NCBI RefSeq assembly: GCF_034119845.1
Contig: NZ_CP139420.1
Span: 2,148,001 to 2,212,000, forward strand
DNA length: 64,000 nucleotides
Origin: Flavobacterium sp. NG2
Lineage (GTDB): Bacteria; Bacteroidota; Bacteroidia; Flavobacteriales; Flavobacteriaceae
Reading direction: 5' to 3'
A model generated the notes under the pieces. It saw only the letters and a program-made list of their open reading frames with translations, had not been told where the DNA came from and made no database searches. Below, piece after piece: positions 1 through 8,231 of this stretch (position 1 is the stretch's first letter; the number at the start of each line of letters is the position of its first letter). The position numbers were made by a program, and so were the translations under genes.

Positions 1-839
1 AGAAAGGTCTGGATAAAAACACCATTATCATCGTAATGGGCGATAACGGATACTTTTTAGGAGAAAGACAAATTGCGGGTAAATGGTTGATGTATGATAA
101 TTCTTTGAAAGTGCCTCTTATTATTTATGACCCAAGGGTCAAAGAGCATAAGGAGGTACAGTCTATGGCTTTGAATGTGGATATTCCGGCGACAATATTA
201 GACTATGCTGGCGTTAAAAAACCGGCGACTTGGGCAGGAAAAAGTTTAGCACCATTGGTTGAAAATAAAAATGCTGCAGCACTAAGAGACACCATACTAG
301 TAGAGCATTTATGGGAATTCAAGAATATTCCGCCAAGTGAAGGTGTTCGAACAAATGAGTGGAAATATTTCAGATATGTCAATGACAAATCCATTGAAGA
401 ATTGTACAATTTGAAACAAGATCCAGATGAGGTTAACAATTTGGTTAAAGATACCAAATACCAAAGTGTATTAGATAAATTAAGAGCAAAATGTGACGCA
501 CTTATTGAGGAACATAAAGATCCTACTACTGGAGTTCCTTCCGCTTTGAAGACCGTTGTAACAAACAATGCACTTCAACCAGAGTTCAGTTGGGTATTGC
601 CACAAGGTGCTATTTCGCAAAAATCGTATCAAATTTTAGTAGCTAGTTCAAAAGTTAATTTGGAAAAAAATATTGGTGATATGTGGAATAGTGAAGAGGT
701 AATGAAGTCAAATACCTCGGGAGTTCAATATGGGGCGACTAACTTGAAAGCAGGTGTTACCTATTATTGGAAACTGAGAATTTGGGATAAGTACCACAGA
801 ACAGGAGAATATACAGAGATGAATCAATTTAAATTATAA
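1..839 (+). CDS. S1-family sulfatase, 3' part, ending in a truncated GH78 N-terminal domain
   Basis: The gene runs in from the left edge; the frame is open from base 3 and the start is not in the window. The sulfatase core shows [12 protein letters not shown] followed by GKWLMYDNS and a DPR motif, typical of the C-terminal half of S1 alkaline-phosphatase-like sulfatases. This part closely resembles residues ~295-460 of the fusion protein at 28009-31533. After the sulfatase, the last ~85 residues (FSWVLPQ to RIWDKYHRTGEY) match the Ig-like N-terminal domain of GH78 rhamnosidases, and the protein stops there without a catalytic rhamnosidase. The likely role is periplasmic removal of sulfate from rhamnose 3-sulfate-type oligosaccharides. 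Catalytic Cys and signal peptide lie outside the window. A hairpin terminator follows. Family assignment is firm; the substrate is inferred from context. Confidence 0.88.
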   Translation, partial: KGLDKNTIIIVMGDNGYFLGERQIAGKWLMYDNSLKVPLIIYDPRVKEHKEVQSMALNVDIPATILDYAGVKKPATWAGKSLAPLVENKNAAALRDTILVEHLWEFKNIPPSEGVRTNEWKYFRYVNDKSIEELYNLKQDPDEVNNLVKDTKYQSVLDKLRAKCDALIEEHKDPTTGVPSALKTVVTNNALQPEFSWVLPQGAISQKSYQILVASSKVNLEKNIGDMWNSEEVMKSNTSGVQYGATNLKAGVTYYWKLRIWDKYHRTGEYTEMNQFKL

Positions 840-861
840 AAAAAAAAAGAAAACCTCTATC

Positions 862-899
862 AAAACCTTAGTGCTTTACAATAAGACCTAAGGTTTTTT
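862..899 (+). terminator. Rho-independent terminator after the sulfatase
   Basis: Arms AAAACCTTAG (862-871) and CTAAGGTTTT (888-897) pair perfectly over a 16-nt loop, and the 3' arm runs into a T tract. Confidence 0.65.
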
Positions 900-978
900 A
901 GTGCTACTCTGCCAAGACTGACAAAATCTAGTTTGTTTTGAGAGAATAGTTGTTAATCATTTTAATTCAATATAAATT

Positions 979-2358
979 ATGAAAATAAAGTACAGCGTCC
1001 TGTTTTTTTTAGCAATGACATTTTCGGTAGTAGGACAAATAAAACACGGTTTACGTGATGAGCAAGGACGTCATATTATTCCTAGGGGGTATGTGGTGGT
1101 AACCAATGATGGAGAATTTACATCTGATGACTATTTACGCATGGTGCGAATGGGAGCAAATTACCAAGTCATCCGACTAGAGTTAGGAAAACTAAGTACT
1201 TTTCCTGGCGCTAAATTAGATAATAATTATTTGCTCAAATTAGATAATTTAGTCAATTTAGGTAAAAAAAATGGAATTAAAACTGTTTTTAAAATGACGG
1301 TTTATGGTGTTGAACATTTTTCATGGGAGCAATTTTGGTTGAACCAAAAACAGGAATATACAACCTATATTGACGCTTGGAAGCTGATTTGGAACCGCTA
1401 TAAAAACGAAAATTTTGTGCTTGGTTATGATGTGGTGAACGAACCGCGAAAACTTACGATGGATATTTCATACGATGATTTGACTGCAAAATACCTAGTG
1501 CCGTTGTACCAAAAAATCATAGATGAAAGTCAAAAAATAAATCCAAATAAAAAAGTATTGATTCAGTCCATTTTTATGAATAAAGGAGAAGGGATGGACA
1601 ACAATCAATATGCTGAAATTACGACAGCGGTTAATCGAAAAAATGTGGTTTTTGCACCCCATATTTATCAGAGCAATATGGATTTGGTAAAACCTGTGAT
1701 GGATCGTTTTGATCGCGAATCGACGATGCTAAATGCTCCCATTTTTATAGGAGAATGGGGCTTTCCTACTTTTGCCAAAACGGATACCCTTATTAGTGGA
1801 AAGGTAGGGCAACTAAAATATACCGAATTGTATATGCGTACCGCCGAAGTCTTTGATGAAATGGGGGTAGGAAGCATTAAAGCTTGGTTTTCGGGAAATC
1901 CAAAAATGCAAAATTTCATGTCAGAAGGACCTTCAACCTGGGCCATTTTTAGTGATAAAAATGCCATCGGAACGGTAGAGCGTAAATACATTACTGATAT
2001 CATTGCAAGACCTTATCCCCAAACGATTGCAGGAGATATTTTGAAATTCAAATTTGATTTTGCCAGCCGCACACTGCATGTCAACTTAAAATCAGACAAT
2101 AGCAAAGGAACTTCGGTTGTTTTTGTGGGAGCCAATAGGCATTATCCAGATGGGTTTTCCATAATTTGTGATGACGCTATGATACTAACCTATGATCCTA
2201 TCAAAAAAGAAGGACTTCAAATAGTAAAAAACAATACAAAAGCGACCGTTTCGGATTTTGTTTGGGACGAAATGCGCCAGCAATTAACAATTAAAAAATG
2301 GCCAGAGGATCAAAAAAATATCCATTTTAAAATAGCTCCAGGGATAGTTAAAAAATAA
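979..2358 (+). CDS. GH5-like secreted glycoside hydrolase
   Basis: A 459-residue protein with an N-terminal signal peptide ending near VVGQ (residue ~20). The (beta/alpha)8 cellulase-type fold of family GH5 is indicated by GYDVVNEPRK, with the acid/base Glu at about residue 155, and IFIGEWGF, with the nucleophile Glu at about residue 259. These are the two catalytic Glu motifs expected for clan GH-A. A ~110-residue beta-rich C-terminal domain follows, as in endoglycoceramidase-like and related GH5 proteins. The activity cannot be told from sequence; a role on glucosidic or xylosidic linkages in the locus is a guess. It sits between the sulfatase and a GH3. No recurrent PUL promoter motif is visible upstream, although a hairpin terminator separates it from the sulfatase. 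Confidence 0.8.
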   Translation: MKIKYSVLFFLAMTFSVVGQIKHGLRDEQGRHIIPRGYVVVTNDGEFTSDDYLRMVRMGANYQVIRLELGKLSTFPGAKLDNNYLLKLDNLVNLGKKNGIKTVFKMTVYGVEHFSWEQFWLNQKQEYTTYIDAWKLIWNRYKNENFVLGYDVVNEPRKLTMDISYDDLTAKYLVPLYQKIIDESQKINPNKKVLIQSIFMNKGEGMDNNQYAEITTAVNRKNVVFAPHIYQSNMDLVKPVMDRFDRESTMLNAPIFIGEWGFPTFAKTDTLISGKVGQLKYTELYMRTAEVFDEMGVGSIKAWFSGNPKMQNFMSEGPSTWAIFSDKNAIGTVERKYITDIIARPYPQTIAGDILKFKFDFASRTLHVNLKSDNSKGTSVVFVGANRHYPDGFSIICDDAMILTYDPIKKEGLQIVKNNTKATVSDFVWDEMRQQLTIKKWPEDQKNIHFKIAPGIVKK

Positions 2359-2394
2359 CAATGAAAACAAATCTAGTTTTGTCGGATGCCCCAC

Positions 2395-2439
2395 CACGAT
2401 AAAGCAGGATAACTATTTGAATAACTTACACTAATTTTA
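2395..2439 (+). promoter_or_regulatory. PUL direct-repeat activator site and -7 box, upstream of the GH3 at 2485
   Basis: CACGATAA-AG-CAGGATAA lies at 2395-2412, and TAATTTTA starts 19 nt later at 2432-2439. It is one of ten copies of the recurring 8-2-8 direct repeat in this window. Confidence 0.6.
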
Positions 2440-2484
2440 GAAATTAGTATGGAGAGAATTAAAAACTATTAATATTATTTTACA

Positions 2485-4632
2485 ATGATTAAATCAAATT
2501 CGTTATTTATTAAATTCTTTTTTGTGCTTGTAGCTGCCCATTTTCAAGCAGGATTTGCACAGCAATCGAATACTGAAATTGCTGCCAAGGTCAAAGTACT
2601 ATTGGGAAAAATGACACTGGACGAAAAAATAGAACAATTAACGCAAGACGCTCCTGAAAACACACGCTTGGGTATTCCTATGATGAAATACAGTGAATGT
2701 TTGCACGGCCTGTGGTTAGACAATGCCACAGTATATCCGCAAGCGATTGCTTTGGGATCGACTTGGGAACCGAAATTGCTTCAGGAAATGACTACGCATA
2801 TTGCTTTAGAAGCCAGAGCGGCTAATTTAACGCATTGTTATTCGCCTAATTTAGATGTAATTACGGGTGACCCTCGTTATGGTCGTGTAGAAGAATCCTA
2901 TGGTGAAGATCCGTTTTTAGTTTCCAAAATGGGGGTTGCCTTTGTAAACGGACTTCAAGGAACGGGTAAAGAACGTTTTGATAAAAATCATATTATGGCT
3001 ACGGCCAAACATTTTGTTGGCTATCCTGAAAACCGTCGTGGGATTAATGGAGGTTTTAGTGATATGTCCGAAAGAAGATTGTTTGAAATTCATTTGCCAC
3101 CTTTTGAAGCTGTTGTAAAAGAAGCCAAAGTAGGTTCGCTAATGCCAGGACATCAAGATTTTAATGGTATTCCTATGCACATGAACAAACCGCTTTTACA
3201 AGGATTGTTGCGCGATAAATGGGGATTTGATGGTTTTATCGTTTCAGATAATAATGATGTTTTACGACTAAATTTAATGCATTCGATTGCTAAAGACAGA
3301 GTAGATGCTGCCATTTTAGGATTGAAAACAGGAGTCGATATGGACTTGGTAATTGGTAAAAGTTTGGAATGGTCCACTTATACAAATGCCGTTTTGAAAG
3401 AAGCCTTAAAAAGAGACCCTTCGATTATTAAAAATATTGACCAAAGTGTGAGCCGAGTTTTAACGGCTAAATACAGATTGGGTTTGTTTGAAACATTAGG
3501 AAAAACCTATCCAGATAAATTAGTTAGTAAGCCTGAAAGTCAAGCAGTATCCTTGAAAATTGCCAAAAAAGCAATCGTATTGTTGAAAAATGAAAACAAC
3601 CTTTTGCCATTGGATAAAAACAAAATTAAAAGCATTGCGGTAATAGGGCCAAATGCTGATGAAAATAAACTGCCAAATGGAAAGTTTCCTTTGTTAGGTG
3701 GCTATACAGGCGCAGCTCCTTATTATGTTTCGGTTTTACAAGGAATTAAGGATAAAGTAGGGAAGGATATAAAAGTAAATTATGCCAAAGGTTGTGATTT
3801 ATATACGGATTCTAAAGCTGGATTTGATGAGGCAATAAAAGCAGCTCAAAATTCAGATGTGGTTATTCTAGCTGTTGGTGGTTCTTCTCTTACTTGTGGC
3901 GAAGGAATCGATAGAGATAATTTAGATTTAATTGGCGTTCAAAATGAATTGGTAGAAGCAATTCATAAAACAGGAAAACCAATTGTAGCTGTGTTGATTA
4001 ATGGGCGTCCTTTGTCCATCAATTTTATAGCTGAAAAAATTCCATCGATTTTAGAAACTTGGTATTTAGGCATGAAATCAGGTGAGGCGATTGCTGAAAC
4101 TATTTTTGGAGACAACAATCCAGGAGGGAAATTAACCGTTTCTTTTCCGCGTTCGGTAGGGCAAATTCCGGTTACTTATTTGGAGAAACCAGATTTTGTA
4201 GGTTCAGGTAAAGGATTGTATAAGTTTGCTGATAAAACACCATTGTTTGCTTTTGGACAAGGAATGAGTTATACCACTTTTGAATATAAAAATTTAAAAT
4301 TGGCTCAGCCGACCATTGCTGTTAACGGAAAAACAACAGTTTCGGTAGAAGTGACCAACACTGGCAAACGAGATGGTGACGAGATTGTACAAATGTACAT
4401 AAGAGATGATTTTGCTTCTGTTGGAAGATACAACAAAATGCTAAAAGGTTTTGAGCGTGTTCATCTCAAAGCAGGTGAAACCAAAACGGTTCAGTTTGAA
4501 TTGAATTTTGACAATCTATCGATTTACAATCAAGAAATGAAAAAAGTGGTCGAGCCTGGAGATTTTACCATTTCAGTTGGAGCTTCATCTTTAGCCAAAG
4601 ATTTAACAGCAATTAAACTAACCGTAAAGTAA
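2485..4632 (+). CDS. GH3 family beta-glycosidase (beta-xylosidase/beta-glucosidase type)
   Basis: A 715-residue protein with a signal peptide cleaved near GFAQQ (residue ~26). It has the complete GH3 architecture: an N-terminal TIM barrel, an alpha/beta sandwich and a C-terminal fibronectin III-like domain (from about residue 610). The nucleophile is Asp ~255 in GFIVSDNND, and the usual acid/base Glu is in CGEGIDRDNL at about residue 473. The second-domain INGRPLSI and FPRSVGQIPV motifs are intact. In an ulvan-type locus it is likely a periplasmic exo-acting beta-xylosidase or beta-glucosidase working on oligomers after lyase and sulfatase action. It has its own copy of the recurrent promoter motif 73 bp upstream and a hairpin terminator downstream, so it is probably transcribed alone. 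Confidence 0.92.
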   Translation: MIKSNSLFIKFFFVLVAAHFQAGFAQQSNTEIAAKVKVLLGKMTLDEKIEQLTQDAPENTRLGIPMMKYSECLHGLWLDNATVYPQAIALGSTWEPKLLQEMTTHIALEARAANLTHCYSPNLDVITGDPRYGRVEESYGEDPFLVSKMGVAFVNGLQGTGKERFDKNHIMATAKHFVGYPENRRGINGGFSDMSERRLFEIHLPPFEAVVKEAKVGSLMPGHQDFNGIPMHMNKPLLQGLLRDKWGFDGFIVSDNNDVLRLNLMHSIAKDRVDAAILGLKTGVDMDLVIGKSLEWSTYTNAVLKEALKRDPSIIKNIDQSVSRVLTAKYRLGLFETLGKTYPDKLVSKPESQAVSLKIAKKAIVLLKNENNLLPLDKNKIKSIAVIGPNADENKLPNGKFPLLGGYTGAAPYYVSVLQGIKDKVGKDIKVNYAKGCDLYTDSKAGFDEAIKAAQNSDVVILAVGGSSLTCGEGIDRDNLDLIGVQNELVEAIHKTGKPIVAVLINGRPLSINFIAEKIPSILETWYLGMKSGEAIAETIFGDNNPGGKLTVSFPRSVGQIPVTYLEKPDFVGSGKGLYKFADKTPLFAFGQGMSYTTFEYKNLKLAQPTIAVNGKTTVSVEVTNTGKRDGDEIVQMYIRDDFASVGRYNKMLKGFERVHLKAGETKTVQFELNFDNLSIYNQEMKKVVEPGDFTISVGASSLAKDLTAIKLTVK

Positions 4633-4642
4633 TTTTCAAAAT

Positions 4643-4676
4643 AAAAACCATTGAGAGATCGTTTTCAATGGTTTTT
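4643..4676 (+). terminator. Rho-independent terminator after GH3
   Basis: Arms AAAAACCATTGA (4643-4654) and TTCAATGGTTTTT (ending 4676) form a strong hairpin ending in Ts. The following bases up to 4909 show no gene and no clear copy of the PUL activator motif. Confidence 0.65.
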
Positions 4677-4909
4677 ATCTAAAATCCTTGCCGATTTTCC
4701 CAATTTTAAAGGGAATAACAACCCAAAATAATCCGCTAAATTTTAAAATAATAATTGCTTTTTAAGGATTGGTAGTTAAGTGTTTTTTAAATAAAAGAAA
4801 GGAATATTTTGATTCTAAGTACCTTTACTAGTATCGTTTAAATGACTCAATTCGGCAAAATTAGGAATTCAAATTGTTTGGCTTATAATAACTAATTATT
4901 CTATAAAAT

Positions 4910-7675
4910 ATGAAAAAAAATGTTGGATTAGATTTTAAAAGTTTTTTGTTTCTAATCATTCTTATACCGTTTTCGATAGTATCTTTTGCAAAAACTGGTG
5001 TAGGTAAATTAGTTTGTGAGTATCATACCAATCCTATTGGGATTGATGTTTTAAAACCAAGATTTAGCTGGCAAATGATTGCAGATACACAAAATGCGAA
5101 GCAAGTAGCTTACGAAATCCGTGTGGCTAGTTCTGCTGAAAATTTGTCCAAAAAAAACAATCTACTTTGGACTTCTGGAAAAGTAGAAAGCGACCAATCC
5201 GTAAATGTGGCGTATCAAGGAACACCGTTGAAATCCATGCAAAGAGCTTATTGGCAAGTACGCATTTGGGATAATAAAAATAAAGTTTCAGAATGGAGCG
5301 GACCTGCTTATTGGGAAATGGGGATTTTAGAAAAAGATAACTGGAAAGCGTCTTGGATTACCATGAAAGACGAAGCCAAATCAACTACTTCGTTACCTGC
5401 TCAGTATTATCGAAAAGAGTTTTCAACTACCAAAAAAGTGAGTTCCGCAAGAGTGTATGTTACTTCTCTAGGATTGTATCAATTATTTTTGAACGGGAAA
5501 AAGGTGGGAGACCAACTTTTTACTCCTGGTTTTACTAGTTATAAAAAACGCATTCAGTATCAAACCTATAACGTAACTTCAATGGTGCAGCAAAAAAATG
5601 CCATAGGAGCAATGGTAGGCGATGGTTGGTACCGAGGCTATTTGGGTTGGGATGGATTGCGTGCCTATTATGGTGACCAATTAGGTTTATTGGTACAATT
5701 AAGAATAAACTATACTGATGGAACTAGCGAAACCATTGTAACAGACGACAATTGGAAAACATCTTATGGTGCTATTTTGAAAGCCGATATTTATAATGGT
5801 GAAAAATACGATGCCCGACTAGAAATGGACGGCTGGGTTAAAGCCAACTTTAATGATGCTAAATGGAAGCCAGCTGGAATCCTGAATCATTCTAAAGATA
5901 TTTTAGTAGCTTCAAATGGCTTGCCAGTGAAAGCCACACAAGAAATCAAACCCATCAAAACGATTAAAACACCTTCTGGAGAATTGGTTTTTGATTTAGG
6001 ACAAAACATCGTAGGATGGGCACGAATCAAGGTAAAAGGAAAAAAAGGCGATGTAGTGACTTTGAAATTTGCTGAGGTTTTGGATAAAGAGGGAAACTTT
6101 TTTACTAAAAACCTTCGTGCTGCCGAGGCAACTGATATCTATACTTTAAAAGGCGGAGCAGAAGAAGTTTTTGAACCTCATTTTACCTTTCATGGTTTTC
6201 GTTTTATAAAAGTCGAAGGGCCAATTGTACCAACTGCAGACCAAATTACAGGTATTGTAATTCATTCGGATATGAAGCAAACAGGGACTTTTACCTGTTC
6301 AGACCCTTTGATTAATCAACTGCAAAAAAACATACAGTGGGGACAAAGAGATAATTTCTTAGACATCCCAACAGACTGTCCGCAACGTGATGAGCGAGTA
6401 GGATGGACGGGCGATGCGCAAGTGTTTAGTATGACCGCTGGCTTCAATTTTGATGTGGCTTCGTTTTACACCAAATGGTTGAAAGATTTGGCTTTAGACC
6501 AACAACCTAATGGCGAAGTGCCGAACATTATTCCGGATATGTGGAATAACAAATTAGGAGGAGTTACGGCTTGGGGAGATGCTGCGGTGATTGTGCCTTG
6601 GACGGTTTATAAAACCTATGGTGACAAACGTATTTTAGAGCAACAATACGCGAGTATGAAAGGCTGGGTAGAATATATGGCTAAAAATGCTGGAGATGAT
6701 TATTTATGGAATCAAAACCGTTGGCATTGGGGAGATTGGTTGGCTTTCCATTCGGATAAACCCGATTATGCCGGTGCTGTAACCGAAAAAGATTTGATTG
6801 CAACCGCTTATTTTAACTATTCCACTACTTTATTGAGTAAAATAGCGGCCATTTTAGGAAATACTGCTGATGCAACAAAGTATGAAAAATTAGCTGAAAA
6901 TGTCAAAAAAGCATTCATCAAAGAATACCTAACACCTAATGGTAGATTGGTGTCACATACACAAACTGCTTATGCTTTAGCGCTTTCGTTTGATTTGATT
7001 CCAAAAGATTTGAGACAAAAATCGGCTCAGTATTTTGCTGATGATGTGAAGAAATTTGGTCATCTTACTACAGGGTTTGTGGGTACTCCTTTGTTGTGTA
7101 GTACGCTTTCGGCTATTGGTCGTGATGATTTGGCTTTTATGTTATTAAATCGCAAGCAATACCCATCTTGGTTGTATCCCGTAACACAGGGAGCGACAAC
7201 GATTTGGGAGCGTTGGGATACCCAAAAACCAGATGGAACTATCATTGACGGAATGAATAGTTTTAATCATTATGCCTATGGAGCGATTGGTGAATGGTTG
7301 TACACGCATGTGGCAGGTTTGAGTATCGACCCTCAAAATCCTGGATACAAACATACTTTGTTTCACCCTCATCCTGGTGGAGGTTTGACCAATGCAAACG
7401 CTGAATTTATATCCTTATATGGTTTGGTACAATCCGCTTGGGAAATTAAAGGAAATGATTTTATTTATAAAGTGAGTATACCAGCCAATACGACAGGAAC
7501 GGTTACTTTGCCTAAAGCAACATTGAACCAAGTACTTTTAAATGGCAGTGCTCTTAAAGGAGTACTGAAGAAAAATGCTAAGGAAGTTGATAATAATGTC
7601 CTTATTGTATTAGGCTCAGGTACTTATGTGTTTAGTTATCCGGGTGCGAAAAACATAATAGAAGTTTCTAAGTGA
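4910..7675 (+). CDS. GH78 alpha-L-rhamnosidase
   Basis: A 921-residue protein with signal peptide (cleavage near SFAKT, residue ~28). The domain order is an Ig-like N-terminal domain (~35-135, with YEIRVASS and YWQVRIWD), the rhamnosidase N beta-sandwich (~155-310, with LGLYQLFLNGKKVG), a second beta domain (~330-430), the (alpha/alpha)6 catalytic barrel (~440-790) and a C-terminal beta domain. The catalytic signature DIPTDCPQRDERVGWTGD begins at about residue 485 and contains the general-acid region; TIWERWD (Glu ~766) supplies the other catalytic Glu. It cleaves terminal alpha-L-rhamnose from oligosaccharides, probably in the periplasm. This is the most canonical of the GH78 proteins here. 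Promoter uncertain; TACCTTTA at 4820 could be a -7 box. Confidence 0.93.
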   Translation: MKKNVGLDFKSFLFLIILIPFSIVSFAKTGVGKLVCEYHTNPIGIDVLKPRFSWQMIADTQNAKQVAYEIRVASSAENLSKKNNLLWTSGKVESDQSVNVAYQGTPLKSMQRAYWQVRIWDNKNKVSEWSGPAYWEMGILEKDNWKASWITMKDEAKSTTSLPAQYYRKEFSTTKKVSSARVYVTSLGLYQLFLNGKKVGDQLFTPGFTSYKKRIQYQTYNVTSMVQQKNAIGAMVGDGWYRGYLGWDGLRAYYGDQLGLLVQLRINYTDGTSETIVTDDNWKTSYGAILKADIYNGEKYDARLEMDGWVKANFNDAKWKPAGILNHSKDILVASNGLPVKATQEIKPIKTIKTPSGELVFDLGQNIVGWARIKVKGKKGDVVTLKFAEVLDKEGNFFTKNLRAAEATDIYTLKGGAEEVFEPHFTFHGFRFIKVEGPIVPTADQITGIVIHSDMKQTGTFTCSDPLINQLQKNIQWGQRDNFLDIPTDCPQRDERVGWTGDAQVFSMTAGFNFDVASFYTKWLKDLALDQQPNGEVPNIIPDMWNNKLGGVTAWGDAAVIVPWTVYKTYGDKRILEQQYASMKGWVEYMAKNAGDDYLWNQNRWHWGDWLAFHSDKPDYAGAVTEKDLIATAYFNYSTTLLSKIAAILGNTADATKYEKLAENVKKAFIKEYLTPNGRLVSHTQTAYALALSFDLIPKDLRQKSAQYFADDVKKFGHLTTGFVGTPLLCSTLSAIGRDDLAFMLLNRKQYPSWLYPVTQGATTIWERWDTQKPDGTIIDGMNSFNHYAYGAIGEWLYTHVAGLSIDPQNPGYKHTLFHPHPGGGLTNANAEFISLYGLVQSAWEIKGNDFIYKVSIPANTTGTVTLPKATLNQVLLNGSALKGVLKKNAKEVDNNVLIVLGSGTYVFSYPGAKNIIEVSK

Positions 7676-7706
7676 TTTATTACGAAAGCTATAAATAGAA
7701 GTTTAT

Positions 7707-7751
7707 CAGGATAGTTCAGGATGGGGAAGTGTTTTTTGTTTTTTAAATTAG
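7707..7751 (+). promoter_or_regulatory. PUL direct-repeat activator site and -7 box, upstream of 7796
   Basis: CAGGATAG-TT-CAGGATGG (7707-7724) is a nearly perfect 10-bp-spaced direct repeat. TAAATTAG begins exactly 19 nt downstream (7744-7751). Confidence 0.65.
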
Positions 7752-7795
7752 TAAAGTCTTAACTTTTAATCTAATAATTAATTAAAAATACCACT

Positions 7796-8131
7796 ATGAA
7801 AAAAGGAATTCTATTAATCTGTTTTGTGTTTGCATCTTTGTCAATGGTAGCTCAAGATAGATTCGAAACTGCAGCCAAAGAAACAGTAGCAAAAATGAAT
7901 GAAGTTGTTTCTTTGTCAGATATACAACAAAAACAACTCTATGATTTAGAGTTGAGTAATAATAAAAAAAGAGCAGAAGTTCGTAAAGAAAATGAAGGCA
8001 ATCAGTCAGTTATTCAAGAAAAAATGAAGGAAATAAATGTTGAGTCTTATGCTGCTACTCGAGAGATTTTAGGTGCTGCCAAAATGAAAGAATGGGCTGA
8101 ATATAGAAAACAAGAAAGATCAAAAAAATAG
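7796..8131 (+). CDS. Small secreted/periplasmic helical protein
   Basis: A 111-residue protein with a clear signal peptide (MKKGILL to SMVAQ, residues 1-20). The mature part is charged and predicted mostly helical (KKRAEVRKENEG, EKMKEINVESYAATREIL, AEYRKQERSKK). It resembles small Bacteroidota periplasmic proteins related to the Spy/CpxP or DUF4890 type, but the match is by general character only. It has its own copy of the PUL motif and a terminator just after, so it is strongly tied to the regulon despite not being a recognisable carbohydrate enzyme. Function unknown; a periplasmic chaperone-like role is possible but not shown. Confidence 0.75.
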   Translation: MKKGILLICFVFASLSMVAQDRFETAAKETVAKMNEVVSLSDIQQKQLYDLELSNNKKRAEVRKENEGNQSVIQEKMKEINVESYAATREILGAAKMKEWAEYRKQERSKK

Positions 8132-8155
8132 TTATAGTTTAGTTTGTTTAGTTTG

Positions 8156-8189
8156 AAAAGGGAATCATTTTTGATTCCTTTTTTTTTTT
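8156..8189 (+). terminator. Rho-independent terminator after the small protein
   Basis: Arms around GGAATCA (8161-8167) and TGATTCC (8172-8178) form a short-loop hairpin followed by about 11 Ts. Confidence 0.7.
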
Positions 8190-8231
8190 GTACAATAGCT
8201 TCTTTATATTGAAGTGAAGAAATGAAAATTT

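Noticed and set aside
203..568. Minus-strand open frame of 121 codons inside the sulfatase
   Set aside because: It lies entirely antisense to a well-supported sulfatase gene and has no domain signature; it is a shadow frame.
913..930. CAAGACTG-AC-AAAATCTA upstream of GH5 as a possible PUL site
   Set aside because: The second half does not match CAGGAYAG and no -7 box starts 19 nt downstream.
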